In this document: positions 1-8,226 of the stretch, one piece after another
Numbering within the stretch: the stretch's first letter is position 1
How the letters are laid out: every line of letters starts with the position of its first letter
From: Actinomycetota bacterium
Lineage (GTDB): Bacteria > Actinomycetota > Acidimicrobiia > Acidimicrobiales > JAMCPL01
Assembly (NCBI GenBank): GCA_023379675.1
Contig: JAMCPL010000016.1
Location: forward strand, 55,897-119,896
Length of the DNA stretch: 64,000 bases
Direction of reading: 5' to 3'
Notes under the pieces: model-generated
Databases searched by the model: none
The model's input: only the letters and a program-made list of their open reading frames with translations
Told to the model about the DNA's origin: nothing
Position numbers and translations under genes: made by a program

Positions 1-2
1 TC

Positions 3-326
3 TGTTGCGAGATTGCCAGTAGGGATGTGGTGCCGTTGCTGGCACGCCACGCCTTGCTTGCACGAGAGGAATCGGATTTCCTGGATGATTTGGCGAAGGA
101 CATAGATCCTTGCGATGTAAACGCCTTGAATGGCGCCGGCAAGGTTATTGCCCGGCGGGCAATCAGGGAATGGTTGCGTTCCGGAGAATATCGCTATCCT
201 CCTGACCTGGCCGGAGTGGAGCGGGTGTTGTCGGTGGCTGCTGGCGAATGCGAGGGGACTGATGTCGTGCCGGGCATCCATGTGAGCCGTTCCAGAGGCA
301 TGCTGACCAAGACCCGCTACGAGTAA
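3..326 (+). CDS. tilS: tRNA(Ile)-lysidine synthase, C-terminal part (partial at window edge)
   Basis: The reading frame is open from base 3 to the TAA at 324-326, so only the last 107 or so residues are visible; the GTG at 27 in the ORF track is internal. The segment LNGAGKVIARRAIREWLR and the following YPPDLAGVERVLSVA stretch match the substrate-binding C-terminal region of TilS, which makes lysidine at position 34 of the AUA-reading tRNA(Ile). The catalytic PP-loop domain lies upstream of the window. Placement directly before hpt is the usual bacterial arrangement and supports the call. Identification rests on this short tail plus context. Confidence 0.8.
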   Translation, partial: CCEIASRDVVPLLARHALLAREESDFLDDLAKDIDPCDVNALNGAGKVIARRAIREWLRSGEYRYPPDLAGVERVLSVAAGECEGTDVVPGIHVSRSRGMLTKTRYE

Positions 327-465
327 GTGCACAACGGCGGTATCTTGTGTAGGATGATCCGCGGTGGTGATGTCGCCCGTGGAAGCATGGAGTCATGGAT
401 GCCTCGAGCGTTGGAGCCGTGTCATCACTTGTATCTGGATAGCGGAGATAGCGGAGGTAATTGCC

Positions 466-999
466 ATGTATGAAGGCTATGGACATCTCGGTGAGATAGT
501 GGTATCCGAGGAGGCCATACGGAAGCGCACTTCCGAGCTGGCATCCGAACTGATAGCAGATTACGCCGGACGAGTTCCGCTGCTTGTCGGGGTATTGAAA
601 GGTGCATTGATTTTTATGGGGGATCTGATCAGGGAATTGGATATCCCTCTGGAAATAGATATGATGGCGATCTCATCCTATGGTTCGGCCACCTCCACCA
701 GCGGGGTGGTAAGAATCATTAAGGACCTGGACACGGATCTCACCGACCGGCATGTACTCATTGTGGAGGACATAGTGGACAGCGGGCTTACCCTTTCCTA
801 CCTGAAGCGTAGCCTGCTTGCTCGCAATCCTGCTAGCCTGGAAGTATGTGCATTGCTGGTGAAAGATGGCGTGCGGCGAGCAGATCAGGAGGTGCGCTAC
901 GCAGGTTTTCATATCCCTCCGCGTTTTGTAGTCGGGTACGGGTTGGATATGAATGAGCGCTACCGCAATCTCCGAGACATATACATTTACACTCCATAA
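466..999 (+). CDS. hpt: Hypoxanthine-guanine phosphoribosyltransferase
   Basis: Purine-salvage enzyme that converts hypoxanthine or guanine plus PRPP to IMP or GMP. The PRPP-binding signature VLIVEDIVDSGLT is intact, the loop motif LVGVLKGALIFMGDL is at the N-terminus, and the C-terminal VGYGLDMNERYRNL is typical of the family. The 177-residue length is normal. I chose the ATG at 466 rather than the ORF-track start at 364, because GGAGGT lies seven bases upstream of 466 and the 34 extra residues look non-coding. It follows tilS by 139 bases. The ftsH gene that often comes next in bacteria is absent here. Confidence 0.95.
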   Translation: MYEGYGHLGEIVVSEEAIRKRTSELASELIADYAGRVPLLVGVLKGALIFMGDLIRELDIPLEIDMMAISSYGSATSTSGVVRIIKDLDTDLTDRHVLIVEDIVDSGLTLSYLKRSLLARNPASLEVCALLVKDGVRRADQEVRYAGFHIPPRFVVGYGLDMNERYRNLRDIYIYTP

Positions 1000-1143
1000 C
1001 CATCCGGTGAATGGAAATGGACAGGAACGGCGTAACCTCTATTTCGACTCGCAGCGCGGCACCCTGCAGAAGGGTTACCTGGTCCGGCTACCTGCTGAGC
1101 CTCTTAAGTGTCCTGATATGCAGTATGCAGCTGGTGTGCCGCA

Positions 1144-1719
1144 ATGAGCGTGGATATGGCTAGGGCCGAGAGTGCGGTCAGGGAGTTACTCCTTGCGATA
1201 GGGGAGGACCCTGATCGTGACGGGCTGCAGGCGACTCCCAGGAGGGTGGCTGTGATGTGCGAGGAAATATTTGCCGGCATCGGGCTGGACCCATCCCAGC
1301 ACCTAATGGTGACTTTCGATGCCGCCCATGAGGAGATGGTCATGGTGAAGGACATCCCGTTTGCGTCGATGTGCGAACATCACTTGGTTCCGTTCCTTGG
1401 CAAGGTGCATGTTGCCTACATCCCTGGCAAGGAGGGGAGGATCACCGGGTTGTCCAAGCTGGCCAGACTCGTGGAAGGATACGCGCGCAGGCTTCAGGTG
1501 CAGGAGCGGATGACCACTCAGATAGCCGATGCCATGGAAGCGGTGCTGTCGCCACGGGGAGTGCTGGTGGTGGTGCAGGCGGAGCATCTTTGTATGGCCA
1601 TGCGGGGTGTCAGGAAGCCGGGGACCACGACTGTCACGTCTGCGGTGAGAGGAGTGTTCCGGGATGATCCACGAACGCGCCTTGAAGCCATGTCTTTTGT
1701 GCATGGATCCAATGGGTAG
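1144..1719 (+). CDS. folE: GTP cyclohydrolase I
   Basis: First enzyme of folate (tetrahydropterin) synthesis, converting GTP to dihydroneopterin triphosphate; cytosolic homodecamer in the family. The zinc-site residues are visible in [10 protein letters not shown] (Cys77, His79/80) and HLCMAMRGV (Cys150). The [20 protein letters not shown] stretch is the family core. The 191-residue length is normal. No good Shine-Dalgarno precedes the ATG at 1144, and the in-frame ATG at 1156 is an alternative. folP lies 111 bases downstream on the same strand, so the two probably act in one pathway and perhaps one transcript. Confidence 0.95.
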   Translation: MSVDMARAESAVRELLLAIGEDPDRDGLQATPRRVAVMCEEIFAGIGLDPSQHLMVTFDAAHEEMVMVKDIPFASMCEHHLVPFLGKVHVAYIPGKEGRITGLSKLARLVEGYARRLQVQERMTTQIADAMEAVLSPRGVLVVVQAEHLCMAMRGVRKPGTTTVTSAVRGVFRDDPRTRLEAMSFVHGSNG

Positions 1720-1722
1720 CGG

Positions 1723-1744
1723 CTCCGGTGGGCCCATACCGGAG
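1723..1744 (+). other. Short hairpin between folE and folP
   Basis: CTCCGGT and ACCGGAG form a perfect 7-bp stem around an 8-base loop, three bases after the folE stop. No T-tract follows, so it is a weak terminator at best. It may be an mRNA-processing or attenuation structure. Confidence 0.3.
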
Positions 1745-1830
1745 TCTGATTGCCTACCCTCTGATATCCGGCTGTATGTTGGTTTGCTCTCCACGCACGT
1801 AAACGTACCGGTACTTCCGGCATCACTGTA

Positions 1831-2676
1831 ATGGGTGCCGCAGAGCCTGCTAAGGTAAGTCCTGCAAGTGACCTGCCTTCCCGTTTGATAATGGGCATAA
1901 TCAATGTCACGCCCGATTCCTTCTTTCCCGACAGCAGGTATCCCGATCCTGCTGTAGCCATCGAAAGAGGCATGGAGATGATCGCCGAAGGAGCGGACAT
2001 CCTTGACATTGGAGGAGAATCCACAAGACCAGGTGCTTCGCCAGTCGGCGAGCAGGAGGAGATGGCCAGAGTGTTGCCGGTTGTCCGTGAACTCGCCAAG
2101 TATGTCCGGGTTTCCATTGATACCCGCAAGCATGCCGTGGCACTTGAAGCAGTACAGGCCGGCGCATCCATCATCAATGATATTTCCGGTTCCCTCTATC
2201 CTGTGGCGGCGGATTATCATGTGGCGTGGATAGCTATGCATATGAAAGGTGACCCGCAGCATATGCAGGAATCCCCCACCTATGGAGACGTGGTGGCCGA
2301 AGTGGAAAGCTTTCTGCTGGATGTAGCATCCAAGGCCGTAGATGCGGGTGTGGAGGAGGTGTGGATAGATCCCGGGATCGGGTTCGGGAAAACCCTGGCG
2401 CACAACGTGGAATTGCTCCGGACGCTTCCAAGGCTCGCGTCGCACGGCTTTCCTGTCCTTGCGGGAACCAGCCGCAAGAGTTTTCTTGGTGCTCTAGGTT
2501 CACGGCATGCAGGCGAAACACTGGATCCGCACCTGCGCCTTCCAGGTTCACTGGCCACCGCCATATGGTCCTTTATGGCAGGTGCGTCTGCGGTGAGGGT
2601 GCATGACGTGCGCGCCACCAGAGAGGCGCTCATGCTGCTGGAGGCGATAGGAGAGCGTCCGCGGCTAAAACGGTAA
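1831..2676 (+). CDS. folP: Dihydropteroate synthase
   Basis: Condenses hydroxymethyl-dihydropterin pyrophosphate with p-aminobenzoate; the target of sulfonamides. The family motifs appear in order: GIINVTPDSF near residue 23, DILDIGGESTRPGA, the DTRKHAVALEA...NDISG strand, MHMKGDP, DPGIGFGKT, GTSRKSF, and the terminal VRVHDV. Length is 281 residues. The ATG at 1831 gives a 20-residue leader before the barrel; an internal ATG at 1891 is a conceivable shorter start. folE just upstream supplies the earlier step. folB and folK, often adjacent, are not here. Confidence 0.95.
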   Translation: MGAAEPAKVSPASDLPSRLIMGIINVTPDSFFPDSRYPDPAVAIERGMEMIAEGADILDIGGESTRPGASPVGEQEEMARVLPVVRELAKYVRVSIDTRKHAVALEAVQAGASIINDISGSLYPVAADYHVAWIAMHMKGDPQHMQESPTYGDVVAEVESFLLDVASKAVDAGVEEVWIDPGIGFGKTLAHNVELLRTLPRLASHGFPVLAGTSRKSFLGALGSRHAGETLDPHLRLPGSLATAIWSFMAGASAVRVHDVRATREALMLLEAIGERPRLKR

Positions 2677-2720
2677 GATTGCAATGTCTTCAATTGCCGC
2701 TAAGCAGGTGTAGGTAGCTG

Positions 2721-2755
2721 TGGCCATGTTTTGTATGGCCATGTTTTGTATGGCT
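2721..2755 (+). repeat. 15-bp tandem repeat, about 2.3 copies
   Basis: TGGCCATGTTTTGTA is repeated head to tail in the folP to MNT-HEPN intergenic region, with a partial third copy. No function is evident. It lies just upstream of the predicted promoter of the next gene. Confidence 0.7.
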
Positions 2756-2775
2756 AATGCCTGCAGCGGCGCAGG

Positions 2776-2784
2776 TGGTAAGAT
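2776..2784 (+). promoter_or_regulatory. Extended -10 promoter of a probable leaderless mRNA
   Basis: TGGTAAGAT (TGn plus TAAGAT) ends six bases before the ATG at 2791, which would place transcription start on the start codon. No Shine-Dalgarno is present, and there is no clear -35 element, as is common with extended -10 promoters. Confidence 0.5.
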
Positions 2785-2790
2785 ATTTAT

Positions 2791-3594
2791 ATGTCCATTG
2801 CCTACGAAGTGAGGTCAGATCATAAGGCGCTTTACAATGGACGGACGCTAAAAGAATGGATACCTGATATTGTCACCGCACTGGTAGCCGAGGTTGACCC
2901 CGTTCAGATATACGTATTCGGTTCTGTTGTCCGTGACGAAGACGGTCCTGACAGCGACTTGGATATTTTAGTCGTGTTCGACAGGATAGAGAACGATCAG
3001 CTATGGTCCATGAAGAGCAAGGCAGGGGTGGCTACCGCCGGCTACGTTCCCCGCGATGTGCTTGTCACCGACTTGGCCCGCTTCGAGTTCAACAAGCAGA
3101 GACTCTGGCATATAGAACACGAGGTTGCGGAATCAGGTCAGCTGGTATACAGCCGTGAACCTCGGATACCAAAGGAGATGTACATGAATCCACCACCGGT
3201 AGACAATGATGCAGATGCCGGCTATTGGCTGGAAAGAGCAAAGAGGGATTCAAAGGCAAGTAACCATCACCAAGTAAACGACCAACCTCTTGCACTCTAC
3301 CTTGCCCAGCAGGCTGCTGAAAAGGCACTCAAGGCGCTGATAATCTCTGACGGGATAGGTTGCCCAAAGACTCATGACCTAAGCGAGTTGGCAAAGGCAC
3401 TTCCTGCCGGCCATAGTGATCGTTTTAATACGGATCTTTTCAACTTGAAGAATCTCAATGATCTCACCAAATGGGAGGTTGAGGGACGTTACCCCGCCAT
3501 AGTGGACAATTTCAGCGATGATGATGCAGAGCGACTGTTTGCCACATCTGGCCATATATTGGAAACAGTGGAAAGTATAATCGGCAAGAGCTAA
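2791..3594 (+). CDS. Fused nucleotidyltransferase (MNT) and HEPN domain protein
   Basis: Residues about 20-120 are a minimal nucleotidyltransferase domain: FGSVVRDEDG, then PDSDLDILV with the two metal-binding Asp residues. Residues about 145-260 are a HEPN domain: YWLERAKRDSK, then LAQQAAEKALKALI, then THDLSELA, ending in a RYPAI motif. In separate form these domains make MntA/HepT-type toxin-antitoxin pairs, in which the transferase modifies the HEPN RNase. Here they are one polypeptide. I do not see a clear R-x4-6-H RNase motif in the HEPN part, so toxicity is uncertain. The gene stands alone, probably leaderless, and converges on the RDD gene with a 5-base gap. Confidence 0.85.
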   Translation: MSIAYEVRSDHKALYNGRTLKEWIPDIVTALVAEVDPVQIYVFGSVVRDEDGPDSDLDILVVFDRIENDQLWSMKSKAGVATAGYVPRDVLVTDLARFEFNKQRLWHIEHEVAESGQLVYSREPRIPKEMYMNPPPVDNDADAGYWLERAKRDSKASNHHQVNDQPLALYLAQQAAEKALKALIISDGIGCPKTHDLSELAKALPAGHSDRFNTDLFNLKNLNDLTKWEVEGRYPAIVDNFSDDDAERLFATSGHILETVESIIGKS

Positions 3595-3599
3595 GAGGC

Positions 3600-4502
3600 T
3601 CAGCGGACGCGAATTACCTGAGTGTTGCCGACGGAATCATGCCAGGCCCTCCACGATTTGCTCCAGAGGGGTGAAAGGGCATTCAGCACCCCCGGCAGGA
3701 TAAAGGCCAGGAAGAGCACGACGAAGACAGCCCTGCGTACCAACGCCCTTGCAGCACCCGCCTGCCCGCCCGTAACGGCGTCGCGAGTGGCGATCCCGAG
3801 GGCCATCTTGCCCACGGTCTGGCCACGTGTGCTACCGTCCATCAGCGCAAAGTATCCCAGCAAGATGACCAGTTCGAGCACGTAGACCTCCATAAGGTGC
3901 GTATTGAACACCGGCAATCCATTCTTGCCCGTAGAGATCTTACCGGGTAGGACTACGCTCACGATCACGGAGCCAACAATGTTGATCAGGAGGATGTCCA
4001 GTATGTACGCCAAGGCGCGCTTCCACCATGGAGCGCATGGACGGCCCAAGCAATCGACCGGCCCAGGATGCTGTAGCGCCTGACCGGGAAACTGGCCATA
4101 TCCACTGGCTCCATATGCGCCCGGCATGCCGGCACTTCCAGGATGTCCCCATCGAGGGGGAGCACTCTGGTACGGATTCTCCGGAAACATCCCATCCTGT
4201 GGCTGGCCGTTGCCATTCGAGGCATCTTGCGGGTAGCGGCTGCCATTTTGACGGGCCTGGCTGGAGGTTTCTCCGTACCGCTTGCCGTTCACACGACCAT
4301 ATGTACGTACACCGGTATCATCACTGTCACTGTGTTGGCGGCTGGAATCCTCCGACCCGCCTACCTCCTCCGACCCGTAAAAAGGCGCCTTGCCGTAAGC
4401 AGGCTTGGGTAGGGTAGGTTCGGATTGGCTGGGTTCGGGTAAGGCCGACTCGGGCCGACTCGGGCCATGGTCATTCTCTTGCTCGTCATCTGCCATATAC
4501 AT
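3600..4502 (-). CDS. RDD family membrane protein
   Basis: The N-terminal 160 or so residues are hydrophilic and low in complexity (Glu/Ser, then Gly/Pro/Tyr-rich), probably cytoplasmic. The RDD domain follows with about three hydrophobic segments: WWKRALAYILDILLINIVGS with its signature Arg and Asp, LELVILLGYFALMDG, and AVFVVLFLAFILPGVLNAL. RDD proteins are widespread small membrane proteins of mostly unknown function, some linked to ion transport. The ATG at 4502 and a second ATG two codons later are both possible. It is divergent from the marP-like gene across a G-rich repeat region. Confidence 0.85.
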   Translation of the reverse strand: MYMADDEQENDHGPSRPESALPEPSQSEPTLPKPAYGKAPFYGSEEVGGSEDSSRQHSDSDDTGVRTYGRVNGKRYGETSSQARQNGSRYPQDASNGNGQPQDGMFPENPYQSAPPRWGHPGSAGMPGAYGASGYGQFPGQALQHPGPVDCLGRPCAPWWKRALAYILDILLINIVGSVIVSVVLPGKISTGKNGLPVFNTHLMEVYVLELVILLGYFALMDGSTRGQTVGKMALGIATRDAVTGGQAGAARALVRRAVFVVLFLAFILPGVLNALSPLWSKSWRAWHDSVGNTQVIRVR

Positions 4503-4542
4503 TCATCCTAACATACCGCCCGGTGAATGTGGATCGGGCACG

Positions 4543-4666
4543 CAGTAAGGACTGGAAAGAAGAGTGGGAGTGGAGGGGGAAAGAATAGTGGGAGTGGAGG
4601 GGGAAAGAATAGTGGGAGTGGGAGTGGGTGGGAAAATGGGTAAGAGGGGGAACAGTAAGGACTGGA
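4543..4666 (+). repeat. G-rich tandem repeat flanked by a 14-bp direct repeat
   Basis: A 24-bp unit starting AGTGGGAGTGGAGGGGG is repeated twice, with a partial third copy from 4611. CAGTAAGGACTGGA occurs on both sides (4543-4556 and 4653-4666). The plus strand has many runs of three to five G, so it could fold into G-quadruplexes. It fills the divergent intergenic region between the RDD gene and the marP-like gene. Confidence 0.75.
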
Positions 4667-4738
4667 GGGAGAGGGAGGGAATGGAAGCGAGAACGGGAAG
4701 CAGCCAGGGCGAGTAGCGTTGCCCCGGATTTTCGGTAA

Positions 4739-4747
4739 TGATATACA
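4739..4747 (+). promoter_or_regulatory. Possible extended -10 promoter of the marP-like gene
   Basis: TGATATACA (TGn plus TATACA) ends five bases before the in-frame ATG at 4753, the spacing expected for a leaderless transcript. If real, the upstream ATG at 4738 cannot be the start codon. Confidence 0.35.
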
Positions 4748-4752
4748 TAGAT

Positions 4753-5925
4753 ATGACCTGGGTGGATCTTGTGATACTGGTACTGGTCGGGCTGGCCGCC
4801 GTGAGGGGGCTCAGGCTCGGCGCCGTCCAGCAGATTCTGTCGTTCGGCGGCTTCTGGCTGGGGCTGTTCCTGGGCGCCCTCATCGCGCCCTTTTTCGCGC
4901 ATACAGTCTCGTCATCGCTGGCCAAGGGGGTAATAGTAATCGTTGCCGTGCTGGGATCCGCCATCGTACTCGGTGGCCTGGGCAGGGTCGTGGGATCATT
5001 CTTCTCCACTGCGATCAGGCGCATCCATCTTGGAGGGGTGGACACAGTGCTCGGAGTGGGGGTGGCGGTAGTAGCCACTCTCCTCGCCTGCTGGCTGGTG
5101 GCAAGCTTCATGGTCAATTCCAGATGGCCCGCCCTGGACAGCGCCATAGGCGGTTCAAGGATAATCACCGCGATGGATCGGATACTGCCTGCGCCGCCGG
5201 CTCTATTCTCCAAAGTGGAGAGCTTCCTCACTCAAGAGGGGTTCCCGGTTGCTTTTGCAGGTATCCCGCCACAAGTGTCCGGTAAGGTCACCCTGCCGGA
5301 CAATGTCCAGGTACGAGCCGCTCTCACTGCTGATGCATCGTCCACCGTAGAAATTGAAGGCCGTGCCTGCGGGCTCATACTGGAGGGAAGCGGGTTTGTG
5401 GTGGCACCAGGATACGTTGTCACCAATGCTCATGTGGTGGCAGGCGAGCGGAGCACATACATACTGGAAAACGGGCGTCAGTTTCCCGCCACCCCGGTGC
5501 TCTACGATCCCAAGCTCGACATATCGGTGCTACGGGCCCCCACCTTCTCCAAGCCTCCTCTGAAGCTCGATCCACACCTGGTGCCGACCGGAACCCCAGG
5601 CGTGGTGATGGGCTACCCCGAAGACGGCCCGTTCACCTACGGAACTGCCGGCATAATGGCTTTATACGATGCAAGGGGGCTCGACATATACGGCAACGCC
5701 TACGTAACCAGGCAGATATACGGCCTCCGGGCCATCGTGCGACCTGGAAACTCGGGTGGCCCCCTCGCAGAGCCGGATGGCACAGTCATTGGCGTAGTGT
5801 TCGCCCGTTCCACCACCAATTCGCAGGTGGGCTATGCAATCGCATCACCAGCAGTGCTGGCTGAAGTGCATCCTGCGCTCCGCAGCACCACCAGGGTATC
5901 GACTATGGAATGTTCCAGCGCCTGA
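4753..5925 (+). CDS. marP: MarP-like membrane serine protease (CvpA plus trypsin domains)
   Basis: The N-terminal half is a CvpA-type domain with four hydrophobic segments, starting WVDLVILVLVGLAAVRGLRLG. The C-terminal half is a periplasmic trypsin-fold protease. Numbered from the ATG at 4738, the triad is His232 in VVTNAHVVAG, Asp261 in LDISVLRA and Ser339 in RPGNSGGP. Domain order, spacing and length (395 residues from 4738) closely match mycobacterial MarP, which supports acid and oxidative stress survival by cleaving cell-wall hydrolases. I prefer the ATG at 4753, where family N-termini usually begin and where a -10-like element leads directly into the codon. No GH or folate gene is obviously coupled to it. 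Confidence 0.85.
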   Translation: MTWVDLVILVLVGLAAVRGLRLGAVQQILSFGGFWLGLFLGALIAPFFAHTVSSSLAKGVIVIVAVLGSAIVLGGLGRVVGSFFSTAIRRIHLGGVDTVLGVGVAVVATLLACWLVASFMVNSRWPALDSAIGGSRIITAMDRILPAPPALFSKVESFLTQEGFPVAFAGIPPQVSGKVTLPDNVQVRAALTADASSTVEIEGRACGLILEGSGFVVAPGYVVTNAHVVAGERSTYILENGRQFPATPVLYDPKLDISVLRAPTFSKPPLKLDPHLVPTGTPGVVMGYPEDGPFTYGTAGIMALYDARGLDIYGNAYVTRQIYGLRAIVRPGNSGGPLAEPDGTVIGVVFARSTTNSQVGYAIASPAVLAEVHPALRSTTRVSTMECSSA

Positions 5926-6052
5926 GCGACAGGGCCGGTGATGGCAAGGCAACTTGAAAACTGGGCAAGAGCCGGTAGCAGGAACATTTGGGTGGACGGG
6001 CAAGCGGTGTGGAGAGAGGATTACCGGCGGCGGAATATTCAGGAAAACACGA

Positions 6053-6077
6053 CCAGGATAAGGATAAGGATAGGTAG
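6053..6077 (+). repeat. AAGGAT hexamer repeat overlapping the ribosome-binding region
   Basis: AGGATAAGGATAAGGATAGG repeats the hexamer AGGATA just before the ATG at 6078. The last copy can serve as a purine-rich ribosome-binding site. Copy-number slippage would move alternative sites relative to the start codon. Confidence 0.5.
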
Positions 6078-8036
6078 ATGGCACTTCCCATAGAGGACTA
6101 CGGCATAATAGGAGATACTCACACTGTGGCCCTGGTGGGCAGGAACGGCTCGATAGACTGGCTCTGCCTGCCTAGATTCGATTCGGAGGCGTGCTTCGCA
6201 GCCCTGCTCGGCGACGACTCCAATGGCTGCTGGAAGATAGCACCGGTCGGCGGGGGCATGGCGACCCGCAGGCACTACATGGGGAACACTCTTGTACTGG
6301 TGAGCGAGTTCGACACCATTCAGGGTACCGCCAGAGTGATCGACACCATGCCCATAAGAGAGGAGCATCCGTGGGTCATCCGCGTCGTGGAAGGAGTCTC
6401 CGGTAAGGTCGATATGCGCATGGACCTTACCATCAGGTTTGGATACGGTAGCACCATTCCCTGGGTACACCGATCAGATGGCCTACTGGTGGCTGTTGCC
6501 GGCCCTGACACGCTGGCACTGTGGACACCGGTCGAGACAAGGGGCATCGACCGTTCCACCGTAGCTGAGTTCTCCATCTCCCAAGGTCAGCGGGTACCGT
6601 TCACTCTCTCTTGGAGCCAGTCTCATCAGAATCCCCCGCGGCCCATAGATGCCTGGTACTCGATCGAGGATACCCGCACCTGCTGGGAGGAGTGGGTATC
6701 CCACTGCACATTTGACGGGGAATGGGGAGAGGCCGTCGTACGGTCACTGATCACCCTGAAGGCGCTCACCTACGAGCCTACTGGCGGGATAGTGGCGGCA
6801 GCGACCGCAGCGCTACCAGAGACCCTGGGGGGGATGCGCAACTGGGATTACCGGTACTGCTGGCTCAGGGATGCCACCCTCACCCTTGGGGCGCTGATGA
6901 GGAGCGGTTACCATGAAGAGGCGCTCGCATGGAGAGATTGGCTGCTGAGAGCCGTAGCCGGTGACCCCTCCGAACTTCAGATAATGTACGGTCCCGCCGG
7001 AGAGAGGCGGCTTGCCGAATGGGACGCTGACTGGCTGCCCGGCTACGAGGGCTCCAGGCCCGTACGGATCGGTAACGCCGCATCGGAGCAGTACCAGCTG
7101 GATGTATATGGCGAAGTGCTCTCCACGCTGTGCGAAGCGGCAAGGGTGGGAGATGTCCCGACACCTGCCACATGGGGATTGGCAAGCACGCTCATGGAGT
7201 TCCTCGAATCGAACTGGTCACGACCGGACGACGGGATATGGGAGGTACGCGGCCCGCAACGGCACTTTACCCATTCAAAGGTGATGGCGTGGGCAGGGGT
7301 GGACAAGATAATCAAGATGGCGGAGGCTTTCCCCCCGGATGCCGTTACCGCGCCTGCACGGAACACGGGCACAAGAGGCATGTCCCGCGCGATCGGCAAA
7401 GGAGATTCCAGGAACGGGCCTGGACCTCTGCCGATCGACAGATGGCGCCAGTTGCGCAGCAAGATCCACAAGGAAGTACTCGTTGCGGGTTACAACCCGA
7501 AAGTAGGTGCATTCACCCAGTTCTACGGATCTGATGCCCTTGACGCGAGCGTACTCATGATACCTATGGTCGGCTTCCTGCCCGCCACCGACGAGCGCAT
7601 GATTTCCACCATTGAAGCCATCGAACGTGACCTGACCGAGGATGGGTACGTACTGCGTTATAGAGCTGAGGATGCCCACGACGTGGACGGCTTGAGCGGG
7701 CGGGAGGGGGCCTTCCTGGCGTGTTCGTTCTGGATGGCCGACTGCCTTGCGCTGATAGGCAGGGAATCCGATGCAAGGGCCCTCTTCGAGAAGTTGCTGG
7801 GGCTGAGAAACGATCTGGGGCTCCTGTCCGAGGAGTATGACATGGTGGCAAAGCGACTGGTGGGTAACTTCCCGCAGGCGTTCTCCCATGTGTCTCTCGT
7901 CAATGCCGCATACAACCTGTCGGGGCATTCGATGGATACGAGTAGGTCGATACCACCCAGCCAACTCCTGCGCAAGGTCAGGCAAGGTTCCCGGCGGAAG
8001 AAGTCATCGCTGCACCGCCGCCACAGCATCTCGTAG
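6078..8036 (+). CDS. Glycoside hydrolase family 15 (trehalase/glucoamylase-like)
   Basis: A 652-residue cytosolic (alpha/alpha)6-barrel glycosidase. The N-terminal IEDYGIIGDTHTVALVGRNGSIDWLCLPRF stretch is the typical beta-domain start of bacterial GH15 enzymes. Core motifs are MRNWDYRYCWLRDA, GIWEVRGPQRHFTHSK (with the candidate general acid Glu) and LLSEEYD...GNFPQAFSH (second catalytic Glu). Mycobacterial relatives are trehalases, and other members hydrolyse glucans, so the substrate is unproven. A Gly/Arg/Ser-rich insert near residues 430-450 looks like an expanded loop. The gene stands alone and converges on the minus-strand oxidoreductase. Two short in-frame repeats precede it. Confidence 0.9.
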   Translation: MALPIEDYGIIGDTHTVALVGRNGSIDWLCLPRFDSEACFAALLGDDSNGCWKIAPVGGGMATRRHYMGNTLVLVSEFDTIQGTARVIDTMPIREEHPWVIRVVEGVSGKVDMRMDLTIRFGYGSTIPWVHRSDGLLVAVAGPDTLALWTPVETRGIDRSTVAEFSISQGQRVPFTLSWSQSHQNPPRPIDAWYSIEDTRTCWEEWVSHCTFDGEWGEAVVRSLITLKALTYEPTGGIVAAATAALPETLGGMRNWDYRYCWLRDATLTLGALMRSGYHEEALAWRDWLLRAVAGDPSELQIMYGPAGERRLAEWDADWLPGYEGSRPVRIGNAASEQYQLDVYGEVLSTLCEAARVGDVPTPATWGLASTLMEFLESNWSRPDDGIWEVRGPQRHFTHSKVMAWAGVDKIIKMAEAFPPDAVTAPARNTGTRGMSRAIGKGDSRNGPGPLPIDRWRQLRSKIHKEVLVAGYNPKVGAFTQFYGSDALDASVLMIPMVGFLPATDERMISTIEAIERDLTEDGYVLRYRAEDAHDVDGLSGREGAFLACSFWMADCLALIGRESDARALFEKLLGLRNDLGLLSEEYDMVAKRLVGNFPQAFSHVSLVNAAYNLSGHSMDTSRSIPPSQLLRKVRQGSRRKKSSLHRRHSIS

Positions 8037-8057
8037 ACAACTGACTCAGAACCATAT

Positions 8058-8117
8058 CACGATATAGAAAAGCCACAATATATCGTGGCCTATATTTACC
8101 TATACCGCACGATATAT
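8058..8117. repeat. Three copies of CACGATATA, two forming a perfect inverted repeat
   Basis: CACGATATA at 8058-8066 and its complement TATATCGTG at 8079-8087 could form a 9-bp stem with a 12-base loop. A third copy in the first orientation lies at 8108-8116. The region separates converging genes, so a bidirectional terminator is possible. It lacks a T-tract, and the repeated palindromic motif could equally be a regulator-binding site. Confidence 0.65.
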
Positions 8118-8226
8118 GAAGCGCTGATCTGTCTTTCGACGGTTCCGATCCCGCTGGTCTCTCGACCCACCCTTCTGACGGCAACGATCCAACTTGACAA
8201 TAGAGTGGCTTAAACCAGATGCCGGC

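Noticed and set aside
1303-2445. 380-residue minus-strand ORF across folE and folP
   Set aside because: Composition is Arg/His/Ser-rich with no recognisable motif, and it spans two well-supported genes on the other strand.
2684-2713. Nine-codon ORF with a TAAGAT four bases upstream
   Set aside because: The hexamer overlaps the folP stop, the spacing is short, and nothing supports translation of such a small peptide.
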